Assembly: GCA_023665245.1 (NCBI GenBank)
Contig: JAMPEH010000019.1
Span: 1-25,708, forward strand
Origin: Muribaculaceae bacterium
GTDB taxonomy: Bacteria; Pseudomonadota; Alphaproteobacteria; Rs-D84
Length of the DNA stretch: 25,708 nucleotides
Reading direction: 5' to 3'
Made by a program: the position numbers and the translations under genes. A model generated the notes under the pieces. The model made no database searches and had not been told where the DNA came from. It worked only from the letters and a program-made list of their open reading frames with translations. Positions 1-5,608 of the stretch are shown in pieces. Numbering within the stretch: the stretch's first letter is position 1; each line of letters opens with the position of its first letter.

Positions 1-2
1 CC

Positions 3-146
3 GTACCAATGACAGCGGTAAAAATGGGCAGGCGTGGATATGGCATTGAATTAAATACGGACTACTTCCGTGATGGGGTTGGATATCTTAAGGAAGTTGA
101 AAGTGAAATGGAAATGCCGACATTGTTTGATTTTATAGAGATGTAA
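3..146 (+). CDS. DNA methyltransferase, C-terminal end (partial)
   Basis: The reading frame is open from the left edge to TAA at 144-146 and gives about 47 residues. It contains GRRGYGIELN followed by DYFRDGVGYL, the usual end of phage site-specific adenine/cytosine-N4 DNA methyltransferases, where the catalytic domain closes with a G-x-x-x-x-G-(I/V)-E-L strand and a Y-F-x-x-(G/A) helix. Such enzymes methylate phage or host DNA, often to evade restriction. The catalytic (D/N)PPY motif and target recognition domain would lie left of the window, so substrate and activity cannot be judged. It sits directly upstream of an RHH regulator in the same direction. Confidence 0.72.
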   Translation, partial: VPMTAVKMGRRGYGIELNTDYFRDGVGYLKEVESEMEMPTLFDFIEM

Positions 147-166
147 ATCAGAAAGGGGAAGACGAA

Positions 167-361
167 ATGAGCGAAAAGAAAAATATTGTACAAACACAAG
201 TAAGGCTTCCTGAAAGTATTTACACAGTGGTTAAACAGGAAGCCGAAGAAATAGGGGTATCAATTAATGCACATATTATTGAATTGCTGTGGCTAGGAAT
301 AAAGGCAAGGAATTGTTTTCCTATTCTTTCACCTGTGGAACATCAACAGATCCATGGGTAG
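167..361 (+). CDS. Arc/Mnt-like ribbon-helix-helix DNA-binding protein
   Basis: A 64-residue protein with RBS AAGGGGA before ATG 167. Residues about 9-44 fit an RHH fold: a strand with TQVRLPES, a helix (YTVVKQEAEEIG), the turn VSINAH, and a second helix ending ELLWLGI. Arc/Mnt/MetJ-type proteins dimerise through the strand and read operator DNA with it. The last about 18 residues are not conserved-looking, and their codons overlap antisense with the end of a second RHH gene on the minus strand. It probably controls the nearby divergent operator region. An antitoxin role is possible, but no partner toxin is visible. Confidence 0.7.
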   Translation: MSEKKNIVQTQVRLPESIYTVVKQEAEEIGVSINAHIIELLWLGIKARNCFPILSPVEHQQIHG

Positions 362-497
362 ATTCATAATCTCTAATGCCTTGTAAAATAAAATATTCCA
401 ATTGGGCATTCAGAGAGCGTAGCTCATTATCGGCAATAGCTTTCAATTTTAGGTGCGTAGTTTCCTCTAATCGTATTTGTGAAGCGACTTTAGCCAT
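321..497 (-). CDS. Second Arc-like ribbon-helix-helix regulator (58 aa)
   Basis: Reads leftwards from ATG at 497-495 to TAG at 323-321. It begins MAKVASQIRLEETTHL and has the RHH pattern: a strand (ASQIRLEE), helix 1 (LKLKAIADNE), a turn with SLNAQ, and helix 2 (LEYFILQGI). The start is supported by AAAAGGAG about eight bases upstream. The gene points away from the promoter/operator region at 530-599 and towards the plus-strand RHH gene, whose 3' end it overlaps by 41 bases. Mnt-like repression of the antirepressor promoter on its right is the likely job, by analogy with P22 ImmI. Function is inferred from fold and position. Confidence 0.72.
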   Translation of the reverse strand: MAKVASQIRLEETTHLKLKAIADNELRSLNAQLEYFILQGIRDYESTHGSVDVPQVKE

Positions 498-529
498 AAT
501 TATACTCCTTTTTTGAATTAGTTGTATTT

Positions 530-548
530 TAGTATCACAATAATACTA
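530..548. promoter_or_regulatory. Operator copy 1 (19-bp inverted repeat)
   Basis: TAGTATCACAATAATACTA is a near-palindrome just upstream of the -35 box at 556-561. It differs from the copy at 581-599 at only two positions, and both are followed by AAATA. The centres are 51 bp apart, close to five helical turns. It lies between the two divergent genes, where an RHH repressor would act. Confidence 0.7.
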
Positions 549-555
549 AAATAGA

Positions 556-584
556 TTGACAAAATAATCTAGTTGCTATATAGT
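556..584 (+). promoter_or_regulatory. Sigma-A-type promoter for the antirepressor unit
   Basis: TTGACA at 556-561 and TATAGT at 579-584 are separated by 17 bp. The -35 is perfect and the -10 matches five of six. The start of transcription would fall near 591, inside operator copy 2, so a bound repressor would block it. The first gene downstream starts at 627. Confidence 0.72.
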
Positions 585-599
585 ATCATAATGATACTA
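581..599. promoter_or_regulatory. Operator copy 2 (19-bp perfect palindrome)
   Basis: TAGTATCATAATGATACTA is a perfect inverted repeat of 9-bp arms around one central base. It overlaps the -10 box and probable transcription start of the promoter at 556-584. A dimeric RHH repressor from one or both neighbouring genes is the likely ligand. Confidence 0.72.
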
Positions 600-626
600 A
601 AATACATCTGAAAGGGGTGCACTATT

Positions 627-833
627 ATGGCAACGGTATATGACAAAAATGAAACTATGAGAATGTTGGGCTATCAGTATGCAATGGAAATAATGTGTAG
701 GGAAAAAGTATGGGAGGATATGGACAATATTGCCAAAGCAAGACCATACGAAGCTACCAAAACTATTGCAATTGATTATTTTATGTTGGGGTACATATAT
801 GGTAAACGGGCGGAGAGACGCAGAAGAAAGTAA
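627..833 (+). CDS. Small phage protein of unknown function (68 aa)
   Basis: ATG 627 follows the RBS GAAAGGGG. The protein is mostly helical in appearance and ends in a very basic tail (GKRAERRRRK). No known motif was recognised. It is the first gene after the operator-controlled promoter and lies 23 bases ahead of the antirepressor, so the two are almost certainly co-transcribed. Its position equals that of arc in the P22 arc-ant unit, but its sequence is not RHH-like. A nucleic-acid-binding or antirepressor-modulating role is possible from the basic tail and position only. Confidence 0.6.
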   Translation: MATVYDKNETMRMLGYQYAMEIMCREKVWEDMDNIAKARPYEATKTIAIDYFMLGYIYGKRAERRRRK

Positions 834-856
834 TATTTGAGAAAAGGAGGTTTTAT

Positions 857-1651
857 ATGAGTGAATTGAAAATATTAAATGTAAATGGAGTTGAGTGTTA
901 TGAGAAGGACGGAACAGCTTATCTGAAATTAGAAACAGTGGCTAGAGGGTTAGGATTTTCGAGAATTGCCACAAGTGGCAACGAGGTTGTAAGGTGGGAA
1001 ACAGTGCGTAAATATCTTGAAGAATTGGGTGTGCCAACAAGTTGGCATGAAAATTCTTCGCAAGTGGGGAAAGATGGATTACCAGAATTTATCCCTGAAA
1101 ACATTTTCTATCGCCTTGCCATGAAAGCAAAAAATGAGACAGCAGAGAAATTTCAAGCATTGATTGCTGATGAAATCATACCGTCAATTCGTAAGAATGG
1201 TGGCTACATAGCAGGACAAGAAACTATGACGGATGATGAACTGTTAGAAAGGGCTATCTTTGTGGCACAAAGGAAGATTGCAGAAAGGGACAAAATAATA
1301 GCACAGCAAAAAGAAAAAATTGAACAGGACAAACCTAAAGCAATCTTTGCTGATGCAGTATCAGCATCACATACTTCAATTCTAATTGGTGAATTGGCAA
1401 AGATATTAAAACAGAATGGTATAGACGTAGGACAAAACAGGCTGTTTGCATGGATGCGTAACCAAGGTTATCTGATTTCACGAAAAGGAACCGACTACAA
1501 TATGCCAACGCAAAGAAGCATGGAACAGGGATTGTTTGAAATTAAAGAATCAACCTCTGTTAATCCAGATGGTTCCATTCGTACCAACAAGACACCCAAA
1601 GTCACTGGCAAAGGACAGCAATATTTTGTAAATAAGTTCTTGTGTCATTAG
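857..1651 (+). CDS. Phage antirepressor, Bro-N plus KilAC domains
   Basis: A 264-residue protein with RBS AAAAGGAGG before ATG 857. Residues about 8-115 form a Bro-N domain, with the familiar pieces LGFSRIATSGNEVVRW, FIPENIFYRLAMKAKNETA, and an IPSIRKNGGY end. A helical linker follows (about 125-160). Residues about 160-262 match the phage KilAC C-terminal domain, with LIGELAKILKQNG, NRLFAWMRNQGYLI and TGKGQQYFVNKFL. Proteins of this architecture act as antirepressors or DNA-binding regulators in the lysis-lysogeny decision. Length and both domains look complete. Expression is probably gated by the operator pair at 530-599. Confidence 0.88.
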   Translation: MSELKILNVNGVECYEKDGTAYLKLETVARGLGFSRIATSGNEVVRWETVRKYLEELGVPTSWHENSSQVGKDGLPEFIPENIFYRLAMKAKNETAEKFQALIADEIIPSIRKNGGYIAGQETMTDDELLERAIFVAQRKIAERDKIIAQQKEKIEQDKPKAIFADAVSASHTSILIGELAKILKQNGIDVGQNRLFAWMRNQGYLISRKGTDYNMPTQRSMEQGLFEIKESTSVNPDGSIRTNKTPKVTGKGQQYFVNKFLCH

Positions 1652-1669
1652 GCAAATGGTAATTTTTAA

Positions 1670-1855
1670 TTAAGGGAAATTAAAAAAACCAAAAAAATCT
1701 TCTAAAAGATTTTGCTTACCTTTGGACAAATGTGCAATTTTGCCAATAATGAGAGCCAGCAGAAAAGGTACAACAATGCCAGGCTGCCATTTAATAATTT
1801 CCCAAATTACAATACATAAATTTTTAAGTGCATTAATCATAATTTCTCTATCCAT
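1670..1855 (-). CDS. Small single-pass membrane protein (61 aa)
   Basis: Reads leftwards from ATG at 1855-1853, chosen because AAAGGGGG lies eight bases upstream; an in-frame ATG at 1885 lacks this. The protein begins MDREIMINALKN, has an amphipathic or hydrophobic N-terminal stretch (LCIVIWEII) and one clear membrane segment at about 27-43 (IVVPFLLALIIGKIA). It ends in a short polar tail. It is the only gene pointing left here and has a near-consensus promoter with an overlapping palindrome, so it may be expressed in the lysogen. A lysogenic-conversion, superinfection-exclusion or small toxic peptide role is possible. No family was recognised. Confidence 0.6.
   Translation of the reverse strand: MDREIMINALKNLCIVIWEIIKWQPGIVVPFLLALIIGKIAHLSKGKQNLLEDFFGFFNFP
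1691..1713 (-). terminator. Possible terminator at the end of the membrane-protein gene
   Basis: On the minus strand, AAATCTT, a TTAG loop and AAGATTT form a 7-bp hairpin followed directly by T residues. It lies within the last codons of the leftward gene. The stem is A/T-rich and weak, so this is tentative. Confidence 0.35.
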
Positions 1856-1876
1856 ATAAAATACCCCCTTTGGATT

Positions 1877-1904
1877 ATTATACATGGATTTGAAATGATT
1901 TCAA
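1877..1904 (-). promoter_or_regulatory. Promoter for the leftward membrane-protein gene
   Basis: On the minus strand TTGAAA (1904-1899) and a perfect TATAAT (1882-1877) are separated by 16 bp. The -10 lies about 20 bases before the start codon at 1855. The palindrome at 1889-1905 covers the -35 box. Confidence 0.62.
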
Positions 1905-1905
1905 A
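1889..1905. promoter_or_regulatory. 17-bp perfect palindrome, likely operator
   Basis: TTTGAAATGATTTCAAA has 8-bp arms around one base. It overlaps the -35 region of the leftward promoter, a usual place for repressor binding. The sequence differs from the TAGTATCAT-type operators at 530-599, so another regulator is implied. Confidence 0.5.
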
Positions 1906-1934
1906 GAGAAAAAAACTACGATAGGAATTTTTTT

Positions 1935-2054
1935 ATGATAAACGGAGAATTAATCGTTGACAACTTTGCAGGTGGCGGAGGTGCCAGCACGGGGCGGAAG
2001 GAACAGGGCAACTTAGATTTGCGTAAGGAGTGTGGGAAATATGGAATTTTATAG
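1935..2054 (+). pseudogene. 5' remnant of a DNA (cytosine) methyltransferase
   Basis: ATG 1935 opens a 39-codon frame whose first 20 residues, MINGELIVDNFAGGGGASTG, are the start of phage DNA methyltransferases, including the AdoMet-binding F-A-G-G-G-G-A-S-T-G motif I. The following residues (RKEQGNLDLRKE and on) do not continue the family, and the frame stops at 2052-2054, inside the next gene. The rest of the roughly 400-residue enzyme is missing. This is best read as a deletion scar that joined the 5' end of a methylase gene to the leader of the following gene. A retained role as a short leader peptide is possible but unsupported. Confidence 0.62.
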
Positions 2055-2382
2055 ACAAATCCAGCCAAAAGCAAGGAAAGAGTATATATGCGAATACTGT
2101 GGACAGAAGATACATAAAGGTGAAGTTTATTCATATGAAACAGGTAAATTTGAAGGGGAAATGTTTGTCAGAAAACTCTGCCTTACCTGTAAAAATATTT
2201 TGGATGAATTTAGTAGACAACATTCATGGGCACAAGACGGATTTAACTGGACCGACGTAGGCTATTGGCTTCAGGAAGAATACTGCAACAATTGCAAACA
2301 TTACATGGAAGATGATTGTGAGCATGTAATTGAAAGTTGCCCATTAATAAGGGCAGTGTTTGAAAAGGAAGGTGATAATTGA
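2041..2382 (+). CDS. Cys-rich, probable zinc-binding phage protein (113 aa)
   Basis: Start chosen at ATG 2041, ten bases after AAGGAG (2025-2030); an in-frame GTG at 2032 is too close to that RBS. It carries an N-terminal C-E-Y-C-G-Q knuckle, a second L-C-L-T-C pair about 30 residues later, and a C-terminal C-N-N-C-K-H, C-E-H, C group. These look like two zinc sites, one with a treble-clef or ribbon-type CxxC/CxxC spacing. Similar small zinc-ribbon proteins occur in early regions of Clostridia phages. No enzymatic motif is seen. It is followed almost without a gap by the next gene. Confidence 0.62.
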   Translation: MEFYRQIQPKARKEYICEYCGQKIHKGEVYSYETGKFEGEMFVRKLCLTCKNILDEFSRQHSWAQDGFNWTDVGYWLQEEYCNNCKHYMEDDCEHVIESCPLIRAVFEKEGDN

Positions 2383-2384
2383 GA

Positions 2385-2777
2385 ATGAGCAGAAGATTAG
2401 ATGATTTACAAGAAATACCGCAAGACTGGTTTTATGAACTTACGAAAAACGAAGAGCCGAATGAATCAGATTTAGAATCCGTAGATATTGATTTATACCA
2501 GTCAGAATGTCCAGGGTTAATAGGAAATATGATACTCGAATTGTTTTATGGAAAAGATATGTTTTATTACATGCTCATGCAGAAAAGAGAACCAATCGGA
2601 GATTATGGTATGCATTGGATTAATAGGTGGTATAGGTGCGAGGAACAATATATTCACCAAATAAAGGAAATTTTAAATAAGGAGGACAACGACTCCGCTG
2701 TGACAATTGAAGGTGGGCAAGCAATGTGTTCGGTTTCAGAAGTTGAAGCGTGGTTGAAAAAAGAAGTTAAGGAATAG
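2385..2777 (+). CDS. Phage protein of unknown function (130 aa)
   Basis: ATG 2385 is preferred; a TTG six bases upstream overlaps the previous stop. The protein is acidic in its first 45 residues, has an aromatic middle (ILELFYGKDMFYYML, then HWINRWYRCEEQYI) and ends with a possible short helix (VSEVEAWLKKEVKE). No domain was recognised. An internal GGAGG lies near 2681, but no good start follows it. Transcription is likely shared with the flanking early genes. Confidence 0.6.
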   Translation: MSRRLDDLQEIPQDWFYELTKNEEPNESDLESVDIDLYQSECPGLIGNMILELFYGKDMFYYMLMQKREPIGDYGMHWINRWYRCEEQYIHQIKEILNKEDNDSAVTIEGGQAMCSVSEVEAWLKKEVKE

Positions 2778-2817
2778 TGGGAAATAGGCTCAAAAAAAGC
2801 AGTAATGGAGGTTGCTT

Positions 2818-3597
2818 ATGAACAAAACAAAGATTGATTGGTGCGACAGTACATGGAATCCAGTAACGGGGTGCCTGCATGTGTGTGAATACTGCTATGC
2901 AAGGAATATAGCACACAGATTTGGCGGCTATACAGAATTGAGAGATACGGATTTGGATTATCAGAAACTTTGCGAAAGTGAAATTATGGAGTTGCAAAAA
3001 CCGCTAAAATTTCTAAATGACAAAGGCAAGGAGTTAAAAGCACCATATCCATTTTATTTTATGCCAACATTTCACCGTTACAGATTAGACGAACCACAAA
3101 AATGGAAGAAAGGCAGAAATGTTTTTGTGTGTTCAATGGCTGATTTGTTTGGGGATTGGGTGCCTGATTCGTGGATAGAGGAAGTATTTAAGGCTTGTGA
3201 GAAAGCACCACAGCACAATTATCTGTTTTTGACGAAGAATCCGAAACGGTATGTTGAATTGATAAACAACTCTGTTTTGGGAAAAACAGGAAATAATATG
3301 TGGTTTGGATATTCTTTTACAAACAAAGAAAATACGAGATGGTGGAATCCTGATTACAACATTTTTGTCAGCATAGAACCAATATTAGAACGTGTAGAGA
3401 TACCAATGTGCAAATGGATTATTGTGGGTGCGGAAACAGGCAGAAGAAAAGAAAAGGTTATTCCCCAAAGAGAATGGATTGAACATATTGTATATTGTTG
3501 CAAACAACATAATATCCCTATATTCATGAAATCAAGCCTTGCGGATATATGGGGAGAACCGCTGATACAGGAATTTCCGAAAGAGTTAAGAAAGTGA
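2818..3597 (+). CDS. DUF5131 / phage Gp37-Gp68 family protein
   Basis: Start ATG 2818 with GGAGG seven bases upstream, giving 259 residues. The N-terminus reads KIDWCDSTWNPVTGC followed by LHVCEYCYA: three cysteines (19, 23 and 26) in the C-x3-C-x2-C spacing of radical-SAM enzymes. W-N-P-V-T-G-C, F-V-C-S-M-A-D-L-F-G-D-W-V and F-L-T-K-N-P are hallmarks of the phage Gp37/Gp68 family. A C-terminal I-I-V-G-A-E-T-G-R-R and P-I-F-M-K-S-S also fit. The family is widespread in phages and mobile elements. A [4Fe-4S]/AdoMet chemistry is suggested by the motif, but no substrate is established to my knowledge. The gene looks full length. Confidence 0.85.
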   Translation: MNKTKIDWCDSTWNPVTGCLHVCEYCYARNIAHRFGGYTELRDTDLDYQKLCESEIMELQKPLKFLNDKGKELKAPYPFYFMPTFHRYRLDEPQKWKKGRNVFVCSMADLFGDWVPDSWIEEVFKACEKAPQHNYLFLTKNPKRYVELINNSVLGKTGNNMWFGYSFTNKENTRWWNPDYNIFVSIEPILERVEIPMCKWIIVGAETGRRKEKVIPQREWIEHIVYCCKQHNIPIFMKSSLADIWGEPLIQEFPKELRK

Positions 3598-3607
3598 GGT
3601 TGAGAGA

Positions 3608-3889
3608 ATGGAAGAATTGAAATCTTGTCCATTTTGCGGACATAAACCGAAATTAACGCATTACACAGAAAAGGCAAATGCAAGAGCAGGAATATCGGAA
3701 TTAAGTATTTACTGGGAAGTGCGTTGTAATTATTGTAGTTGTGTGCGTGACGGCGGATATTCAGAATATTTCATCAACGATGACGGACAACTTGTATTAA
3801 ATACAAAAGAATATGAGAAAGAGCCCGTAGACGCAAGGAAAAAGGCGATAGATGAATGGAATAGGAGGTGTCAAAATGACGGAGAATGA
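3608..3889 (+). CDS. Lar family restriction-alleviation-like protein (93 aa)
   Basis: ATG 3608, ten bases after the DUF5131 stop. The N-terminal L-K-S-C-P-F-C-G, a central R-C-N-Y-C pair and the closing A-R-K-K-A-I-D-E-W-N-R-R are the pattern of Lar-like small zinc proteins. In the Rac prophage, Lar moderates type I restriction of unmodified DNA. In Firmicutes phages many proteins of this pattern are annotated Lar-like on sequence alone. The last 14 bases overlap a further small frame starting at 3876. Confidence 0.75.
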   Translation: MEELKSCPFCGHKPKLTHYTEKANARAGISELSIYWEVRCNYCSCVRDGGYSEYFINDDGQLVLNTKEYEKEPVDARKKAIDEWNRRCQNDGE

Positions 3890-4016
3890 AGCAATTAAGG
3901 AATTTAACAAAATGGTTGGCGGGTTCTGTCCAATTGCTGCAGAGGAACATGAGGAAAGGAACATGGATGTGATACTTTTAAAGCGAATTTATGTTATTTT
4001 AAAATTTTTGTTGTAA
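3876..4016 (+). pseudogene. Probably truncated early-gene frame (46 aa)
   Basis: ATG 3876 has a strong RBS (AGGAGG at 3863-3868) and overlaps the Lar-like gene by 14 bases, so it is a real translation start. The first about 33 residues (MTENEAIKEFNKMV onward) look like the start of the short early proteins common in these phages, which open M-T-x-x-E-A-I. The last residues (KRIYVILKFLL) are hydrophobic, AT-rich and unlike the family. I read this as a 5' gene fragment fused to the left edge of the AT-rich insert that begins near 3,980. It may still be translated. Confidence 0.5.
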
Positions 4017-4075
4017 AAATTCGAATTATGTAGTATTTTATATGCATAGTGTAATACAATAAAGGGGGGGAGGAA

Positions 4076-4654
4076 ATGTCAAAATTATCAATTATTAAGT
4101 TGTATAAGGAAAACTATGATTGCATTGGCTCTTGTTTACGAACACCATCAAGAGATATAACAGAAGATGAGTTTGGAAGTAAATGGTTAGAAACTTTTAT
4201 TTTTGATATGTTTGAGACATTATACAATAGCTCAAGTGGTGTTGGCATAGCTGCAAATCAAGTAGGGTTATTGAAACGAATATGTGTGGTAGATATAAAG
4301 CGAGATGGTAAATCTCCAATTGTATTATTAAATCCTGCGTACAGTGCTGTTAATGATGAATTGATTAATTCTCGAGAAGTATGTTTGAGTTTCCCTAATG
4401 TATATTCAAATGTCAAGAGGCATAAAAAAGTATCTGTTGTGTATCAGAATTTTTATGGAGAAAAATGTTCTCTGATAGCGGAAGGTTTTAAGGCTAGTGT
4501 TTTTCAACATGAGATAGACCATTTGTATGGCATAGTTCATGTTGACTTAAACCAAGATGATGAAATAAATGAGAATTTAGATTATTCTGCACAAGTTGCT
4601 AAAAAAGCAGTAGAAACAATAGTTAGGAGGGGAGAATGTGGAAACAAAAGATAA
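4076..4654 (+). CDS. Peptide deformylase homologue (192 aa)
   Basis: ATG 4076 follows the very strong RBS GGGGAGGA. All three deformylase motifs are present: GVGIAANQ at residues 55-62, EVCLS at 101-105 (Cys103 metal ligand) and QHEIDH at 144-149 (His145 and His149 ligands, Glu146 catalytic). The usual second motif is EGCLS, so Gly is replaced by Val. Deformylases remove the N-formyl group from nascent proteins. With every metal ligand kept, the protein is predicted active, though the N-terminal 40 residues are unusual. It lies in an AT-rich block foreign to its surroundings and overlaps the next gene by 17 bases. A housekeeping def gene is unlikely to be found here, so an accessory or defence-linked role is inferred. 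Confidence 0.85.
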   Translation: MSKLSIIKLYKENYDCIGSCLRTPSRDITEDEFGSKWLETFIFDMFETLYNSSSGVGIAANQVGLLKRICVVDIKRDGKSPIVLLNPAYSAVNDELINSREVCLSFPNVYSNVKRHKKVSVVYQNFYGEKCSLIAEGFKASVFQHEIDHLYGIVHVDLNQDDEINENLDYSAQVAKKAVETIVRRGECGNKR

Positions 4655-5426
4655 TAAGGTTTTTCTATATCTTGGATTAATAGATGCAATAATAGGTATT
4701 TCTGATTTCGTTATAAAAGCGATTAAAAATTCCCAAATTGTAATATCTCCACTTACAAAAATTTGTATATTGGTATTATTAATTTGTATTATGCTATATT
4801 TTGTTATAAATAATGTAACATTGGGGTATACTGTTCGAAAGTATTTAAGTTATTGGTTAAGACGACAGGACTCATACACGGTATTGAATAAAGAATGTAT
4901 TTATACATATTTATCTAAAGATAAAATCGAGTATACAAAAAAACATGAAATAATATCTAACGTTAATAATTTACAACATTTTAGTGATAAGTTTAAATGG
5001 TCAAAAAACCAATCTGTAAGTGAGATTAATATTGTAGATGACAATCCTAATCATGAAATTTCTGTTAAGCGTATTGAGAATTGGCATCAATATTCAGTGG
5101 AGTTTGAACAATTGGGGAAAAGACAAGAAGAAACAATTAAAGTTACAATAAAAGATTTAAACGATCCTTATGGAGAGGCTATGCCATTTTTGTCATCTAA
5201 TGTTGTATATAAGACAAAAAAGTTAAGATTAGTTATACATTTTAATGATCCAAGTTTAAAACCTATTAATATTAAATATAAAATATTTGATAATTATGCT
5301 AGCGATTATCCTCTAATTCAGAAAAATTTGGAATATGATGATGCTGCCCGTAAAATTGAAAAAAGTGAGAATAAACCTATCTATGGTTTTAGATATGTAA
5401 TAACTTGGGACTTTAAAAATGATTGA
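4638..5426 (+). CDS. Two-TM protein with large cytosolic domain, unknown family
   Basis: GTG 4638 is preceded by AGGAGGGG and lies inside the end of the deformylase gene, which implies translational coupling. Two hydrophobic segments occur near residues 8-26 and 40-62 (the second with ICILVLLICIMLYFVI). They are followed by a basic stretch and about 180 residues alternating hydrophobic/polar in a strand-like way. The architecture resembles two-TM plus beta-rich effectors such as Cap15 (S-2TMbeta) of CBASS, but no nucleotidyltransferase gene is present and I could not identify a motif. The pairing with a deformylase suggests the two work together at the membrane. Base composition is AT-rich like its partner, pointing to joint acquisition. 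Confidence 0.75.
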   Translation: METKDNKVFLYLGLIDAIIGISDFVIKAIKNSQIVISPLTKICILVLLICIMLYFVINNVTLGYTVRKYLSYWLRRQDSYTVLNKECIYTYLSKDKIEYTKKHEIISNVNNLQHFSDKFKWSKNQSVSEINIVDDNPNHEISVKRIENWHQYSVEFEQLGKRQEETIKVTIKDLNDPYGEAMPFLSSNVVYKTKKLRLVIHFNDPSLKPINIKYKIFDNYASDYPLIQKNLEYDDAARKIEKSENKPIYGFRYVITWDFKND

Positions 5427-5451
5427 CTTTTGTGATGGTTGGTGTTACACT
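5423..5451 (+). promoter_or_regulatory. Promoter-like sequence after the cargo operon
   Basis: TTGACT (5423-5428) and TACACT (5446-5451) are spaced 17 bp apart. It overlaps the stop of the two-TM gene and points to the terminator at 5573-5608, so it would make an RNA of about 150 nt. Confidence 0.45.
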
Positions 5452-5457
5452 GTTCAA

Positions 5458-5608
5458 AAGTGAGAATCAGCATACGAGATTGAGTCGTATTAGGAGGGAT
5501 TTTATGGATTAAGTAATTGTTAAGTTATTTGTAGCTAACTGTTGTTATATTAAAAAATGAATGCGAAGGGCTGAGTAGACAGGAATATTCCTGTCTACTC
5601 GCTTTTTT
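5458..5608 (+). other. Putative short transcript with no real ORF
   Basis: The stretch between the promoter-like sequence and the intrinsic terminator holds no frame longer than a few codons. A good RBS (AGGAGGG near 5492) is followed by ATG-GAT-TAA, a two-codon minigene. This could be a small regulatory RNA, the leader of a gene lost by deletion, or a decayed frame. Both ends are predicted only from sequence. Confidence 0.35.
5573..5608 (+). terminator. Strong intrinsic terminator
   Basis: A perfect 28-base palindrome (5573-5600; arms GAGTAGACAGGAAT and its complement) can fold with a minimal loop and is followed by GC and six T residues. It ends the cargo block's transcription and insulates the packaging genes. 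Confidence 0.85.

Noticed and set aside
3608..4016. Toxin-antitoxin pair made of the Lar-like protein and the following 46-codon frame
   Set aside because: Both N-termini look like ordinary early phage genes, and the second frame appears truncated by the adjoining insert.
4638..5426. CBASS operon assignment for the two-TM protein
   Set aside because: The architecture recalls Cap15, but no CD-NTase, Cap2/Cap3 or other CBASS gene is in the window; only the resemblance is reported.
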